A DNA stretch of 17,238 nt from Entrophospora sp. SA101 (GCA_958430865.1 CAUDNR010001152.1:1-17238), one strand, 5' to 3'. Counted from the first letter of the stretch, positions 7,780 to 17,200 are shown. Notes: generated from the sequence alone by a model not told the origin. Program-made: numbers and translations.

Positions 7780-7850
7780 TTTGCAGAAATTGCAGACAAT
7801 TGTGGAAAATATTTGCAGACATTGCAGACATTTAAGACTGTTGCAACATC
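7780..7850. repeat. Short-period TTGCAGACA repeats
   Basis: Variants of ATTTGCAGA and ATTGCAGACA occur about five times with irregular spacing, some as adjacent pairs. Low-order tandem duplication; no function is visible. Confidence 0.5.
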
Positions 7851-8160
7851 AAGAGTTGCAGCATTTTTAATCCTTTTTTCATATAAGCTTCCAGTGCCTG
7901 AGTATCATTTATTTTGAAAATGTAAGGGGCAATTTTTTCACCTTGTTCTTTCTTCAAAATACTTCTGATATGTAAGGAAACTCTTTTCCTTACAAGACCA
8001 AGTATTTTAATTAAATACAAGTTACAAAAGTTATAAAACGGAAAGTTTATATTTATACAATTTATAATAATAATAAAAATACAATAAATAAATAAATATT
8101 ATTAATAACCAGGTTGGTCTCTTAAGACTTTCTGGAAAGCTCCAGTGCTTAATTTACAAC

Positions 8161-8764
8161 TTGTATCCAAACAATGAAAATAACAATTGTACGCGATAAC
8201 AATATAAACTAAAATAATTAATAATAGATCGGTCGCGTACAATGTAAAGTATTGTAACGCACGCGTCGCACATAAAATAATCTTGTATCACCGTGCCCGC
8301 CTTGTCTTTGAATTTAAAGAAAAACGTTATTACACTAATAAAGCAAACAATTTATTACATGATAGTACTATAATTCTTGGGTTCCATGGTAGATCTGATA
8401 TAAATTAATTTCATATTATTTTTATTTTTATATGGGAGTAGTTCTATATATCAACTAATATTAAGAGGATAACAAATGGAAGATTTTAATAATCACATTA
8501 CTAAATTTTGATCCCTGAAATTCTTGGTAATACCAGTGTTCACTTTGTCTGGTTTTGTTGCAGCATGCCCCATATCAAAACAAATTATATTTTATGAGTA
8601 GGAATCTATCACTTTTGGTGGCAAAAAGTTAATTTAGTAAAACCAGTATTGGACATCAAAAAAAAAACAAACTATTTAGTTTGGATTTTATTATTGATCT
8701 TAGATGAGAGTTATATCTATATGATATTTATCTAATAAAATAAAGACAACAACAATAATTATAA
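8161..8764. other. Non-coding stretch with a CpG-rich inverted repeat
   Basis: ATTGTACGCGA (8186-8196) and TCGCGTACAAT (8233-8243) are exact reverse complements within a CpG-rich island (8186-8310, also CGCACGCGTCGCAC) in otherwise AT-rich DNA. The rest, 8311-8764, shows no gene. It is 3' of the UTP18 relic, and a short - strand open stretch around 8500-8575 has no recognisable match. Confidence 0.5.
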
Positions 8765-9525
8765 CCTTTTAAGCAAATGGATAATCCTTTAGCCTGCATA
8801 AAAAACTTTGCCTTTATTGTTGCAACTGTTAAATAACCACTAGCAGGTGAAAAATCAAAATATTGAACAAAACTTAATGGAGTTGGAAAAGTTGGCCAAT
8901 TTGGAAATGCATTAAGAGATGGTAAATGAAAAAAATATATAAAATAAATATCATTAAAATTATATAGATAAATATAATCAATTAAAATAAATCCAGCATT
9001 ACCATTTCTAATATTTGTGGATCATTTCATATCATAAACAAAAGTTGTTAATTCATAAAAGATTTCAATGGTTTTAATGGTTAAACATAAACACCAGTAC
9101 TTGATCTGTGAAATATTGATAAACTTCAGCATCATTACTAACAGAAAATAAATATTGACCATCACTAGATCAATCAATTGAGCCTACTAAACCATCTACA
9201 TTCAAACTGGTAATTCATTGTTTTGTCTTATAACCTATCAATATTATATATCAATTATTTCCAACAAATGCAATATATTGTCCACATGGTGATATTGGAA
9301 AATTCTCAAGTGATTTGTCTTTAAATCCATGGATTTCTCTAGGTCTTTCAATTACATCACTTTCAATATAATAAATATAAAATTTTTTTTGCCTGTTATT
9401 ATGATTTCTTTTCCACTTGGATTAAAAGCTTGCTTTAAATCTTTGAACATCATTCATTGAATCTCGGGATTTATTTTACAATCAATCTTTAGAGAAAATA
9501 AATAAAATAAAACACTTATTTTGAA

Positions 9526-9560
9526 TATTATTATTATTATTACTATTATTTATTTATGAC
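9526..9560. repeat. (ATT)n microsatellite in UTP18 relic intron
   Basis: TATTATTATTATTACTATT-type run inside the interval between the PNAQALMV and INPEIQ segments of the UTP18 relic, in the expected intron. Confidence 0.6.
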
Positions 9561-10208
9561 AAAATGATAATAATAGTATTGTAGTAGTGATTGAAACCAA
9601 CCTGAAACTATTTAATTTTTTTGTCTAACTAAATTTGCTACCATTAATGCTTGTGCATTAGGATAAAATTTTCTATCAAATTACTCCCTTTAAAAAAATT
9701 TTCTTATTGATAATAATTAAAGAATTAATTAATAATAACCTTAGAATGACCTTGTTGATTAGCATTTTCACTGTTGCTATTCCAAATTTTTTATTTGATA
9801 ATTTTTTTATATGATCCTGTGTAATAACATTCTCTTCTTCTTTTTCATCATCATCATCATCATCAGATATATTCGGATCTGGCAATTTTCTTTTTTTATT
9901 TTATTGGAGAAAATTTTGAAGGAAGAGTTGCCCAATTAAGTGCTAGATTAAGTTTCTCAAATCTAAATTTATTATATATATATTATAGATATAGATTTTT
10001 ATGAAGAGGTTTTAATTAAAAAAAATTTCGATAATGATATGAAGAATATGATTTTGAAAAAGAAAACAAGGGCATAAGCTGTTTAAATATATGTTTTACT
10101 TTACTGATTTCTTAATCGTATTTCATATTGAACATCTGGCATCAATCCTCTTCTTCAGTCATCACGTAATTTGCGGGCTTTCAACTTGAATCTTGCTAAA
10201 CTATCTTC

Positions 10209-10242
10209 CTTGATGATGATGATGACGACAACGACGACGAGA
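10209..10242. repeat. GAT/GAC trinucleotide run
   Basis: TGATGATGATGATGACGAC and continuing ACGACGACGA lie in the acidic N-terminal region of the UTP18 relic. On the - strand they could have coded for an acidic run in one frame. A TTAATTAATTAATTAA run follows at about 10270-10286. Confidence 0.55.
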
Positions 10243-10940
10243 ATGTTTCTTTTTTTGAGGGTTCTTTAGCAATTAATTAATTAATTGACATCTAAGATTA
10301 ATTATGTATAGCTAAAAAACCAAAATCAATTCATCATACCTTCATTAGCGATATCATTCTCTTCACTGATATCATCATTATTATCACGATTGACAAGTAA
10401 TTTTTCATCAATTGAAAATGATATTGGTTTGTAAATTTAAGAAATTCAAATGCACAATATTAATATACATAAAATTCAAAATAGAAAATTATTCCGATAA
10501 ATTACTTTCAATTCCCCCCTCCTCATTTCCTTTCAACTCCTCATCTCTATCTTCATCTTGTTCTGATTCATCAACTGAATAATAATAACCATTTTGACTT
10601 TTTCTTTAATTGCTTTTTTTAATGCTTCGTCGATTTATTCATTAATTGATCATCATAGTTACATGTATTATTATAGGCCCAGAAATCATTCGAGTTTAGA
10701 AACATGCCTAATAAAATCACGAGATAAGCTGTTTCATATGACATATTAAACCTTGGAAAGTTCTGCAATTTGAGATCCTTTTTTTTGCTGTCCATGTCCC
10801 GTTTATTGGTGTTGGTGTTGGTGTTGGTGTTATTAGTCATGTCATGGTGATAGCAAAAATAATAAAACACGAAACGTGTTCATAAAAATTTATATTCATA
10901 CTAAAATTGTGGCACACTTCAATCATTCCGCTTCAAAAAA

Positions 10941-11214
10941 ATGAATTCAAACGAAGAAATTAAATTTGAAACAACACTAATGCATGAAGGAGAAACTCGT
11001 TATGCTATATTGAAAGGTATATAGTCGTCGTCGATGTTGTGATAAATATAATAAGAATATAAAGTTTAATGATTTTTATTTATTTATAGAAAGTGAGGTG
11101 AAATATCGTGAAATAGTAAACAAATTTACAACTTTATTCAAAGAATTCGATTACGATAAATATATAATTCAATGGAAAATTGAAGATGGAGATTGGATAA
11201 AATTTAAAGATGGA

Positions 11215-11257
<43 letters not shown>

Positions 11258-11274
11258 TATTAATGGTATTATAA
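10941..11274 (+). CDS. Small two-exon ORF with PB1-like sequence
   Basis: Exon 1 is 10941-11016 and exon 2 is 11090-11274, joined by a 73-bp intron (AAAG|GTATAT ... TTATAG|AA), giving 86 residues. The body reads ETRYAILK, then EVKYREIVNKFTTLF and YIIQWKIEDGDWIKF. This is the pattern of the second half of a PB1 interaction domain (Y.l.W.DEDGD.I.). The usual acidic SDEDL end is missing. The frame instead runs through a TAT microsatellite that encodes about 13 Tyr and stops 36 bp before the NAD kinase ATG. The array may have truncated a longer gene, or a further splice may exist that I cannot see. The function would be protein-protein interaction, if expressed. Confidence 0.45.
11216..11257. repeat. 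(ATT)n / (TAT)n microsatellite
   Basis: About 13 uninterrupted TAT units. They are in frame with the PB1-like ORF, coding for Tyr, and sit about 55 bp upstream of the NAD kinase ATG. Confidence 0.9.
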
Positions 11275-11310
11275 TATTAACTTTATCATATATCAAATAT
11301 CATTTCATTG

Positions 11311-12061
11311 ATGTTATTAGACGACGATGATGTTCATAGTTTTAAAAGATTGACCAAGAATAAAAATAAAGTTCATTTCAAGTCAATCAACAAAAATGAT
11401 ATAATGAACATTAAAGATTTGTTGAATACTCATATGCTTGCTGTCAACAAATTAAAATCAATCTATAATAAATTAACACGCCTTGGCAATATTAAAAATA
11501 TTTTAGTCATAACAAAAATCAATGATAACACAATAATCAAACACAGGTTAGAATTGATTAATTGGTTGATTGAATCAAATTTTGATAACAACAACAACGA
11601 TGACGATACTAACAACAATAACGGTGATGGTGATGATAATGATAATAAGATAACTGTTTATATTGAAAAAACCGATTCTTTATTTCATCCTAATACAGAT
11701 TTGATTTCCAATTCAAAAAGAGTAAAATACTTTATTGGTAAAAAAGAATTGTCTCTAATCGATTTAATAATTACATTAGGCGGAGATGGTACAATACTAC
11801 ATACTTCATGGTTATACCAGCATAGAAATATTCACAAAATTCCACCTATTTTACCATTTCATTTTGGTACCTTGGGATTTTTGACAGTTTTTAAATTTGA
11901 TGATTACAAAAACACATTGAAAAATATCATTGAAAATAAATTAGTTAATATGACGATTAGAACAAGATTAGAATGTAAAATATTTAAAAACCACAATAAT
12001 GATGATGATGATAATAATAATGGAGAAAAAGAAAAAGGTGGTAAATGTATAGAAGGAACAA

Positions 12062-12108
<47 letters not shown>

Positions 12109-12821
12109 ATAACAACATTTAATGTAGTAAACGAATTAGTTGTTGACAGAGGTGCATATGGCACTATAATTGAATTACAATTGGTAAAGAAGAAAAGATT
12201 TTTTGGGGGTTTTTTTTTAAAATTAATTTTTAAATAAATTTTTTTGGGGAGAAATTAGTTCGTTGATGATTGTGAAATTACTTCGATTTTAGCAGATGGA
12301 TTGGTTATAGCTACTCCTACAGGCTCTACGGCTTACTCGGTATGTAAATATTTTTTTTCTATTTTGTTGATATATTTAATGTGTTTAACTGTTAATGTTT
12401 TTTAAAATAATCAGTTATCAGCGGGTGGTTCATTGGTTCATCCTGATCAAAGTTCAATATTATTAACACCAATTGCTCCACATACATTAACCACAAGACC
12501 GATGATTATACCTGGATCTAAAAAATTAAAAATACGTGTGTCTAATACTAGCAAAGTCGCTGGTTGGGTAAGAATGCAAATTTTTTTTTTAAAAAAAAAA
12601 AGGTAATATATAAATAATTATAATTATTATAATAATTACAGGCATCATTTGACGGACGTAATCGTATAAATCTTGAAAGAAATGAATCAATTCAAGTCAC
12701 CTCTTCAATGTATCCATTATTAACAATTAGTCGTGAAGAATCTTCAAATGATTGGTTTTACAATATAAACAAAATCCTAAATTGGAATGAAAGATCAATT
12801 AGACAAAATCCATCAACTTGA
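11311..12821 (+). CDS. NAD(+) kinase, four exons
   Basis: Phosphorylates NAD(H) to NADP(H) using ATP. Exons are 11311-12183, 12259-12339, 12415-12567 and 12642-12821 (introns of 75, 75 and 74 bp, all GT-AG, phase 0), giving 428 residues. Family motifs are complete: GGDGT at 157-161, FHFGTLGFLT at 183-192, VVNELVVDRG at 272-281, ADGLVIATPTGSTAYS at 303-318, LSAGGSLVHP at 319-328, then LTPIAPHTL and FDGR at 372-375. The N-terminal region NIKNILVITKINDN matches the first strand of fungal NAD kinases. The protein carries two unusual low-complexity insertions: Asn/Asp near 93-115, and a block at about 230-266 ending in 15 consecutive Asp (252-266). The second sits in a loop before the NE motif. 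11311 is the first ATG after an in-frame stop at 11278-11280, with a poor context (T at -3). No catalytic motif is damaged, so I expect it to be functional. Confidence 0.9.
12064..12108. repeat. (GAT)15 microsatellite coding for Asp15 in NAD kinase
   Basis: Fifteen uninterrupted GAT codons in exon 1. A looser Asn/Asp run made of GAT/AAT occurs at about 11998-12020. The perfect codon purity suggests recent slippage rather than selected protein sequence. Confidence 0.95.
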
Positions 12822-12941
12822 AACAATTGAAAGCAATTTTTTTTGTCAGATCAATTTTTTGCATTTAAATATTTTTAAAGGTGTATAATTTCATTTTATT
12901 AATAATAAATTACTATGAAAAAAAAGAATCGATTTTTTTAA
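12822..12941. terminator. Convergent 3' region with close poly(A) signals on both strands
   Basis: Only 120 bp separate the NAD kinase stop from the hexokinase-like stop. AATAAA occurs on the + strand at 12904-12909 and on the - strand at 12900-12895. The two transcripts therefore probably overlap at their 3' ends. This is inferred from motif position only. Confidence 0.45.
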
Positions 12942-14851
12942 TTAATGAGAATACATCATAGCAATTAAAGCAGCACCTGTACAACTACCATCCTTTATAG
13001 GTGATAATTTAATTTTCTCATCTTTTTGAATATTTTGAAAATCTCTTAAAAACTTGCTAGTCCGGTTTGAATATTCATAATGATTATGATATATAGATCC
13101 ATCAACAGCCACTACAACATTACGTTCAACAGATGGAAATTCTGGGCATTGAAGTTTGATTAATGAAGCGATAGCTATTGCAAACAATTGAGCCGAACGT
13201 CTAGAATAACTCTTTATAATTCTATGTACTGTCTGTAGATCTTCTTTGCTTGGTTTCTTGGAAAATTCAAAATTGTTTAATAACGCATTTAAACTATCAG
13301 ATTTTTCTGATGATTGATCACTTAAATAAATTTTGCAAAATAAGAATTAATATTAATAACGAGTTTAATATAATAAACACGTCTAATTAACAATAAAATA
13401 TATAATACCTTTCGATTTCAGACATTAAAAGAGATGAAAAACTATAAGGTATGTCCATTCCTGTAGGTGACACACCATCAAACAAATTGAAAACTTTCAC
13501 ATAATCTACGATAGTCAATCTTACCAATTCACCCAAATAAACACCAGCAATCATTTGTTCAAATGGCCGTCTTCTCGAACCAGAAGTTCCGTTATATTGT
13601 TTTTGATGTTGACTGGAAAGAATTTTATCATATTTTATAAAAGGTAAAAACTCGGTACCGATCGAACCCCATTCAGTATTTACAATCATATATTCTGGTA
13701 CATGACGTTGATGACTTTGAGTTTCTTTTATTATTGATGACGATGTACAAATACAAGCAGCATTTGTTCTGAAGTCATCTATAATTGCTGATATGATTGT
13801 ATTTTGATCTTTGTAAGCGTTCGCTACTAATACACCAACAACATCATCAACTATAGCTACAATTTGAATTTTTACTCCCTATTATTTTATATATACAATA
13901 AAAAAAATAACGAATGGATAAAATGAATAAATAATAAATGGATAAAATGAATAAAAATGAACAAGATTTTTCCTATAAAATATATAACATGTTAATAATT
14001 AATATTAGAAGAATATATATGGTAAAAAAACCTTTCGAATAAATGCAGCCTGTAATAATTCAACTATATTATTACCAATTAATTCAGTCGTTTCACATCC
14101 TATCCCTGCAACAATAATACCTTCATTTACTCCAATTTTTCTTTTTTAAAAAAAAAGATCAAAACAATTAAAGGCCATTTAATTAAGAAAGTTAATTAAA
14201 AAATAATTTTTTTCTTTACCTTATTGGAAAATTATAATTAACTCCCATATACAATAATAATTCTTTATTATCATCGACATTGTCGTCGTCGTTGTCGTCG
14301 TCGTTGTTATTGTTATTGTTACCATCATCATCATCATCATCATTGTTGTTGTTGTTTTTTTGGTTTTTGTTGTTATTATTATCATCCTTATCATCATCAT
14401 TCTCATTATTTTTGATTTTGATTTTGATTTTATTAATGTTACTCTGTCTAACAAGTAATTCTAAATCCTTAACATTTAACGCAATCCAATCAAATAGATT
14501 ATCAACAGTTCCAACTTTCAAATCATCGGGAATCTTTAATTCTCTGTCGTGTTCTATTTCAGTTTCACCACGACTTAACAATTTTACCACTGTTAACTTT
14601 AGAGTTGTACCACTCAATCCCATTGCAAGATATATGCCGGTTTCTGAGCCAGTTGGTAAACGCGAAATATATGATGGTACCATCATATAACCTGGTAGGG
14701 GATAATTTTCAGTTTCTTCTGCTATGGTTTTTTCCTTTTGATGAATATATGATGATAGAAATTTATCTATGAGCTCGCTAGCTTTTGATGCATCAAATAT
14801 GGTTTTTTCTTCTAATTCTAGTAAATTCGGCGTAGGTTCCTCCATTAGCAT
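12942..14851 (-). CDS. Hexokinase-family protein with degenerate active site, four exons
   Basis: Exons are 14851-14220, 14140-14032, 13878-13409 and 13320-12942; introns are 79, 153 and 88 bp; 529 residues. The hexokinase fold is clear: ELKIPDDLKVGTVDNLFDWIA in pieces (104-124), YMGVNYNFP (201-209), NTEWGSIG (314-321), FEQMIAGVYLGELVR, VAVDGSIY (474-481) and DGSCTGAAL (514-522). Several key sites differ from active hexokinases. LDLGGTNFR is MGLSGTTLK (77-85). The sugar-binding WTKGF loop is absent from the segment 213-227. The GTGTN phosphate loop is DDFRTN (281-286). SGKGAAL is SCTGAAL. The catalytic Asp of VNDT is retained at D259 in IVDDVV. I infer a non-catalytic regulator, comparable to the atypical hexokinases HxkC/HxkD of Aspergillus. 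An Asn/Asp-rich insertion of about 50 residues (147-195) interrupts a surface loop. The ATG at 14851 has A at -3. Intron 2 uses a weak GTTTTT donor. Confidence 0.85.
14280..14400. repeat. Trinucleotide-rich tract coding for Asn/Asp in the hexokinase-like gene
   Basis: Runs of GTC/GTT/ATC on the + strand code on the - strand for alternating blocks of Asn and Asp (residues about 150-195). ORFs in other frames here, Ser/Leu- or Thr/Met-rich, are shadows of this tract. Confidence 0.85.
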
Positions 14852-16030
14852 TTATTTATTTATTTTTTAAGAGAGAATAAAATTTCTGAAGTAAAAGTTT
14901 ATTTAGTTTAATTTAGTAATTAAAAAAAGGAAAATTACATTTATTTATATTAATGTATATTTATATGTATAAGTATAAGTGTTAGTGTGTATTTAAATAA
15001 AATAAATAAATTAATCAAATAAATCGTTATATTTACTGATCTTTTTTCTCTCTTATTATTAATATTAAATTTTATTTTATTTATTTTGCAAATCATCAAA
15101 AAATCCGATAAATTAAAGTATATAGAAAAAACTTATTTTTTTCACATGTGGTTTAAAAAAAACGAAATATTTTTGGTTTTTTAAAAAAAAATAAATTTTT
15201 TCTTTTATTTTTCTTTTCAAACATACTTTTTAAATTTATAAAATTTACCAAATCGAGAAATTTTCATTATTATTAAAGATTAGAAATTTGCAAGTATTCA
15301 AAACAAATAAATGCCACAGCTCTTTTAGACGTACGCACATACCCACATCAGCTCAATAAATCACTCACTCGCACGTGCACGCACGCACTCCACACAAATA
15401 AAATATAATAACAAAGAAAATAATTGAAGGAACTAATTGGTACATTATTGTTAATTATATTGGAGGTTCGGCATTCATTCTATTTCTCAAAGTAAATAAT
15501 ATTATGCAAAAATATGCCACCTTGTATCCAAAAAAATAATGAACAAATAAATGAATTCAATTTGGTAAGTTTAAAAGGAAAGCACACATATATATTGCAT
15601 TTTTTAATTAAAACAAATTAAGAAAACTTTTTCGTATCTTATTATAATAATAATATATTATAATTCTCGGAAAATTTTTTGGTGTTTTCTATTTTCTCAG
15701 TATAAATAAAAATGTAATAAAACCAACAACCAATAAAGGATAATTACATCTAAAAAGAGAGAATTTTGATTTTCTTGATTTTTTTTTTGTTTTCAAAAAC
15801 TTTAAAACTTAATCCGGGGACCCGATTCATTATTTATAATAAACTATAATAAAAATAACAATAGCAAAATTATAATACTGATTCAAATTTAGGACTATAA
15901 TAATTGTAACAATCTAGCCAAAAATTTCCAAAAAGTATTTCTTTTGTTTCACGGGATAATGTACAACAGAAAATCGAATGAAGTTATGCCTAAGGGTAAA
16001 CGCTTTTACTCTTTCAAAAAAAAGCTTAAT
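14852..16030. other. AT-rich upstream region of the hexokinase-like gene
   Basis: No gene is seen. It has long A/T runs, several TTATT-type repeats, and one base-composition anomaly at 15325-15400. Promoter elements of the hexokinase-like gene should lie in the part nearest 14851, but no TATA or CAAT box stands out from the AT background. Confidence 0.5.
15325..15400. promoter_or_regulatory. G+C-rich cluster with CACGTG box and CGCAC repeats
   Basis: Contains GACGTACGCACATACCCAC and then CACTCACTCGCACGTGCAC and GCACGCACTCCACAC. CACGTG (15372-15377) is the E-box bound by bHLH factors, set in the 8-bp palindrome GCACGTGC. It lies about 520 bp upstream of the hexokinase-like ATG. A regulatory role is inference; it may simply be a CA/CG-rich microsatellite. 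Confidence 0.3.
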
Positions 16031-16050
16031 AATGAATGTGTATGTGTGTG

Positions 16051-16103
16051 TTGCCTTCCTAAACCAGAGAGATCTATATTCGAATCCTAGTTGGGGTGCT
16101 ATA
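16051..16103 (+). repeat. Degenerate tRNA-like piece, possible SINE remnant
   Basis: TTGCCTTCCTAAACCAGAG (16051-16069) resembles a tRNA anticodon arm with a TCT-type anticodon. TATTCGAATCCTAG (16077-16090) resembles a T arm with an internal pol III B box (TTCGAATCC), at roughly tRNA spacing. The D arm is replaced by a GT-repeat (GTGTATGTGTGTG), no matching acceptor stem is found, and the T-stem 5' side is mismatched. It is not a functional tRNA gene. A SINE or tRNA relic is the likely reading. Confidence 0.4.
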
Positions 16104-16500
16104 TCGCGCAATATATATATATTAAGAATAATTTGTAATTTGTGATTTGTAAAACCAAACAATTATATCTACGAAAAACAAAGTTTAATATCTATAAATA
16201 GTATTGAAAAAATGTAAGCGCGAAAAAAATAACACGGGTACGTCCAGTAAAACCGTCCGTACATATCGCATTATGTCACGGGTAGATAAATATTACAAAT
16301 AAATAAATAATTTACAATAAATAAATAAATTAAAGGTTTTTAATGAATCATAAAAATGCGATTGCCTAGACTTGCGCGTGAGGTATTTGCAGTAAATCTT
16401 TTTTGGAATGGATTTTTTTATAGAAATTTAAAAAATGATTAGTGCTACCACCAGTGCTACCAGTCTAATCCTATTATTGCTGTTATTATTATGATTATTA
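16104..16500. other. Non-coding stretch
   Basis: No gene is seen. An AT dinucleotide run (16111-16123) follows the tRNA-like piece. A CpG-bearing patch lies at 16215-16280 (GGTACGTCC ... CCGTCCGTAC, CACGGGTAGA). AAATAAAT runs occur at 16298-16330. Confidence 0.45.
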
Positions 16501-16544
16501 TTTATTTTTTATTTTTATATTTTATTTATTTATTTATTATAATG

Positions 16545-16655
16545 GGAGGAGTTGAAGTTGAAGTAGTGGTAACGGTGGTTGTAGTTGTAGTTGTAGTTGT
16601 AGTTGAAGTGGTGATAACGGTAGTTGTGGTTGTAGTTGTGGTTGTACAGTTGATG
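16545..16655. repeat. GTTGTA / GTTGAA minisatellite
   Basis: Repeated GTTGTAGTTGTAGTTGTAG with GTTGAAG and GTGGTAACGG variants. Open frames through it are Val-rich on the + strand and are not genes. Confidence 0.8.
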
Positions 16656-16894
16656 ATGGCATGGTATGGTGTGGTGATGATTATGGCGGTGCCGAGTAAA
16701 TAATATGGTTGGTAACGATGATGGGTTTTGAACTTTTTATATTTGTTTTATTTTACTTGTCATTATTATTATTTTGTTATTGTTGTTGCTGATGTCATCC
16801 ATTTATTTTGTTAACGATTATTTTTGAAAAATGTTTATTTTCAAAAACCAAAAAATTGGTTCATTTGTGATTACGTGATATAATCAAAAATATT

Positions 16895-17200
16895 TTATCT
16901 CGAAAATTTATTTATTTTATTGATCGATGGACAATGTAAATCTTTCTCCTTCCGCAATATCCTTGGTGCAAGATCATCAGCACTGAGGAATACACTAGTA
17001 AGACGCGTGGATGTTGTGAACACATCAAAACAAATTCTTGGTTTCCCCAAAGACTTTTTTAGATGTGCATCTTGAAAGTCGACCGTTAATAGAAAGCCCA
17101 TACTTCCCATACTTCTAAAGTATTTACGAAAACACGATTGAGACTTGTTTACAACAGGTGGGACCGTTCTGGGAACACAAAAATTAACAGGAGGGAACAC
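16895..17200 (-). other. Open stretch without ATG start next to the right inverted-repeat copy
   Basis: About 101 codons are open on the - strand, beginning inside the inverted repeat. The only internal Met codons are near residues 31 and 34. The translation (SQSCFRKYFRSMGSMGF, then LGKPRICFDVFTTSTRL) has no recognisable domain. It may be part of a transposon whose end is the inverted repeat, or chance. Base composition is more balanced than in the flanking DNA. Confidence 0.3.

Larger units (their letters stand above)
7005..8160. other. AT-rich gene-poor stretch with hairpins and short repeats
   Basis: No gene can be supported. It contains an imperfect hairpin (7175-7232), inverted repeats at 7347-7357/7381-7391 and 7547-7555/7563-7571, a T16-type run near 7625, and a TTGCAGACA-rich patch at 7780-7850. 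A 62-codon open stretch on the - strand (8020-7832) contains KKEQGEKIAPYIF and has no recognisable family. I leave it as a possible gene fragment. Confidence 0.5.
8765..10840 (-). pseudogene. UTP18: Broken UTP18 gene (U3 snoRNP / SSU processome WD40 protein)
   Basis: Utp18 is a WD40 subunit of the small-subunit processome that acts in the nucleolus in 18S rRNA maturation. Read on the - strand, conserved pieces occur in order. KARKLRDD and VQYEIRLRNQ lie at about 10190-10105. A clean splice joins them to FEKLNLALNWATLPSK (from 9962). ANQQGHSK comes next, then FYPNAQALMVANL (about 9660-9620). INPEIQ and FNPSGKEIIITGKK follow from 9486. Then come ERPREIHGFKDKSLENF, SPCGQYIAFVGNN and SSDGQYLFSVSNDAEVYQ. 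The C-terminal NAFPNWPTFPTPLSFV and FSPASGYL lie at about 8928-8800. Lesions include TGA codons at 9456-9454, 9253-9251, 9217-9215 and 9172-9170, a frameshift near 9390, a loss after EVYQ, and a TAA after the SPIK segment. Introns are retained, so this is not a processed copy. The acidic N-terminal part (10600-10340) is readable in pieces. The open stretch 10840-10619, with an Asn/Thr repeat, may be the degraded start. Confidence 0.85.

Noticed and set aside
7832..8020. 62-codon - strand ORF as a gene
   Set aside because: No recognisable domain, no splice partners and AT-rich composition; kept only as a possible fragment in the region note.
9170..9456. Alternative genetic code (TGA read as Trp)
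   Set aside because: Neighbouring intact genes encode Trp as TGG and NAD kinase ends in TGA. The UTP18 relic also has frameshifts and losses, so ordinary decay explains it.
11904..12164. Ser-rich - strand ORF opposite NAD kinase exon 1
   Set aside because: The Ser run is the reverse reading of the (GAT)15 tract; NAD kinase motifs fix the true strand.
12184..12237. Read-through end of NAD kinase exon 1 (KKKRFFGGFF...)
   Set aside because: A GT donor at 12184 and an AG acceptor at 12257-12258 restore the conserved FVDD...ADGLVIATPTGS sequence in phase, so this part is intron.
14221..14690. Thr/Met-rich and Ser/Leu-rich ORFs overlapping hexokinase-like exon 1
   Set aside because: Other-frame readings of the Asn/Asp-coding trinucleotide tract.
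16051..16103. Functional tRNA gene
   Set aside because: No acceptor stem, no A box or D arm, and a mismatched T stem.
16491..16703. Val-rich + strand ORF
   Set aside because: Low-complexity translation of a GTTGTA minisatellite.
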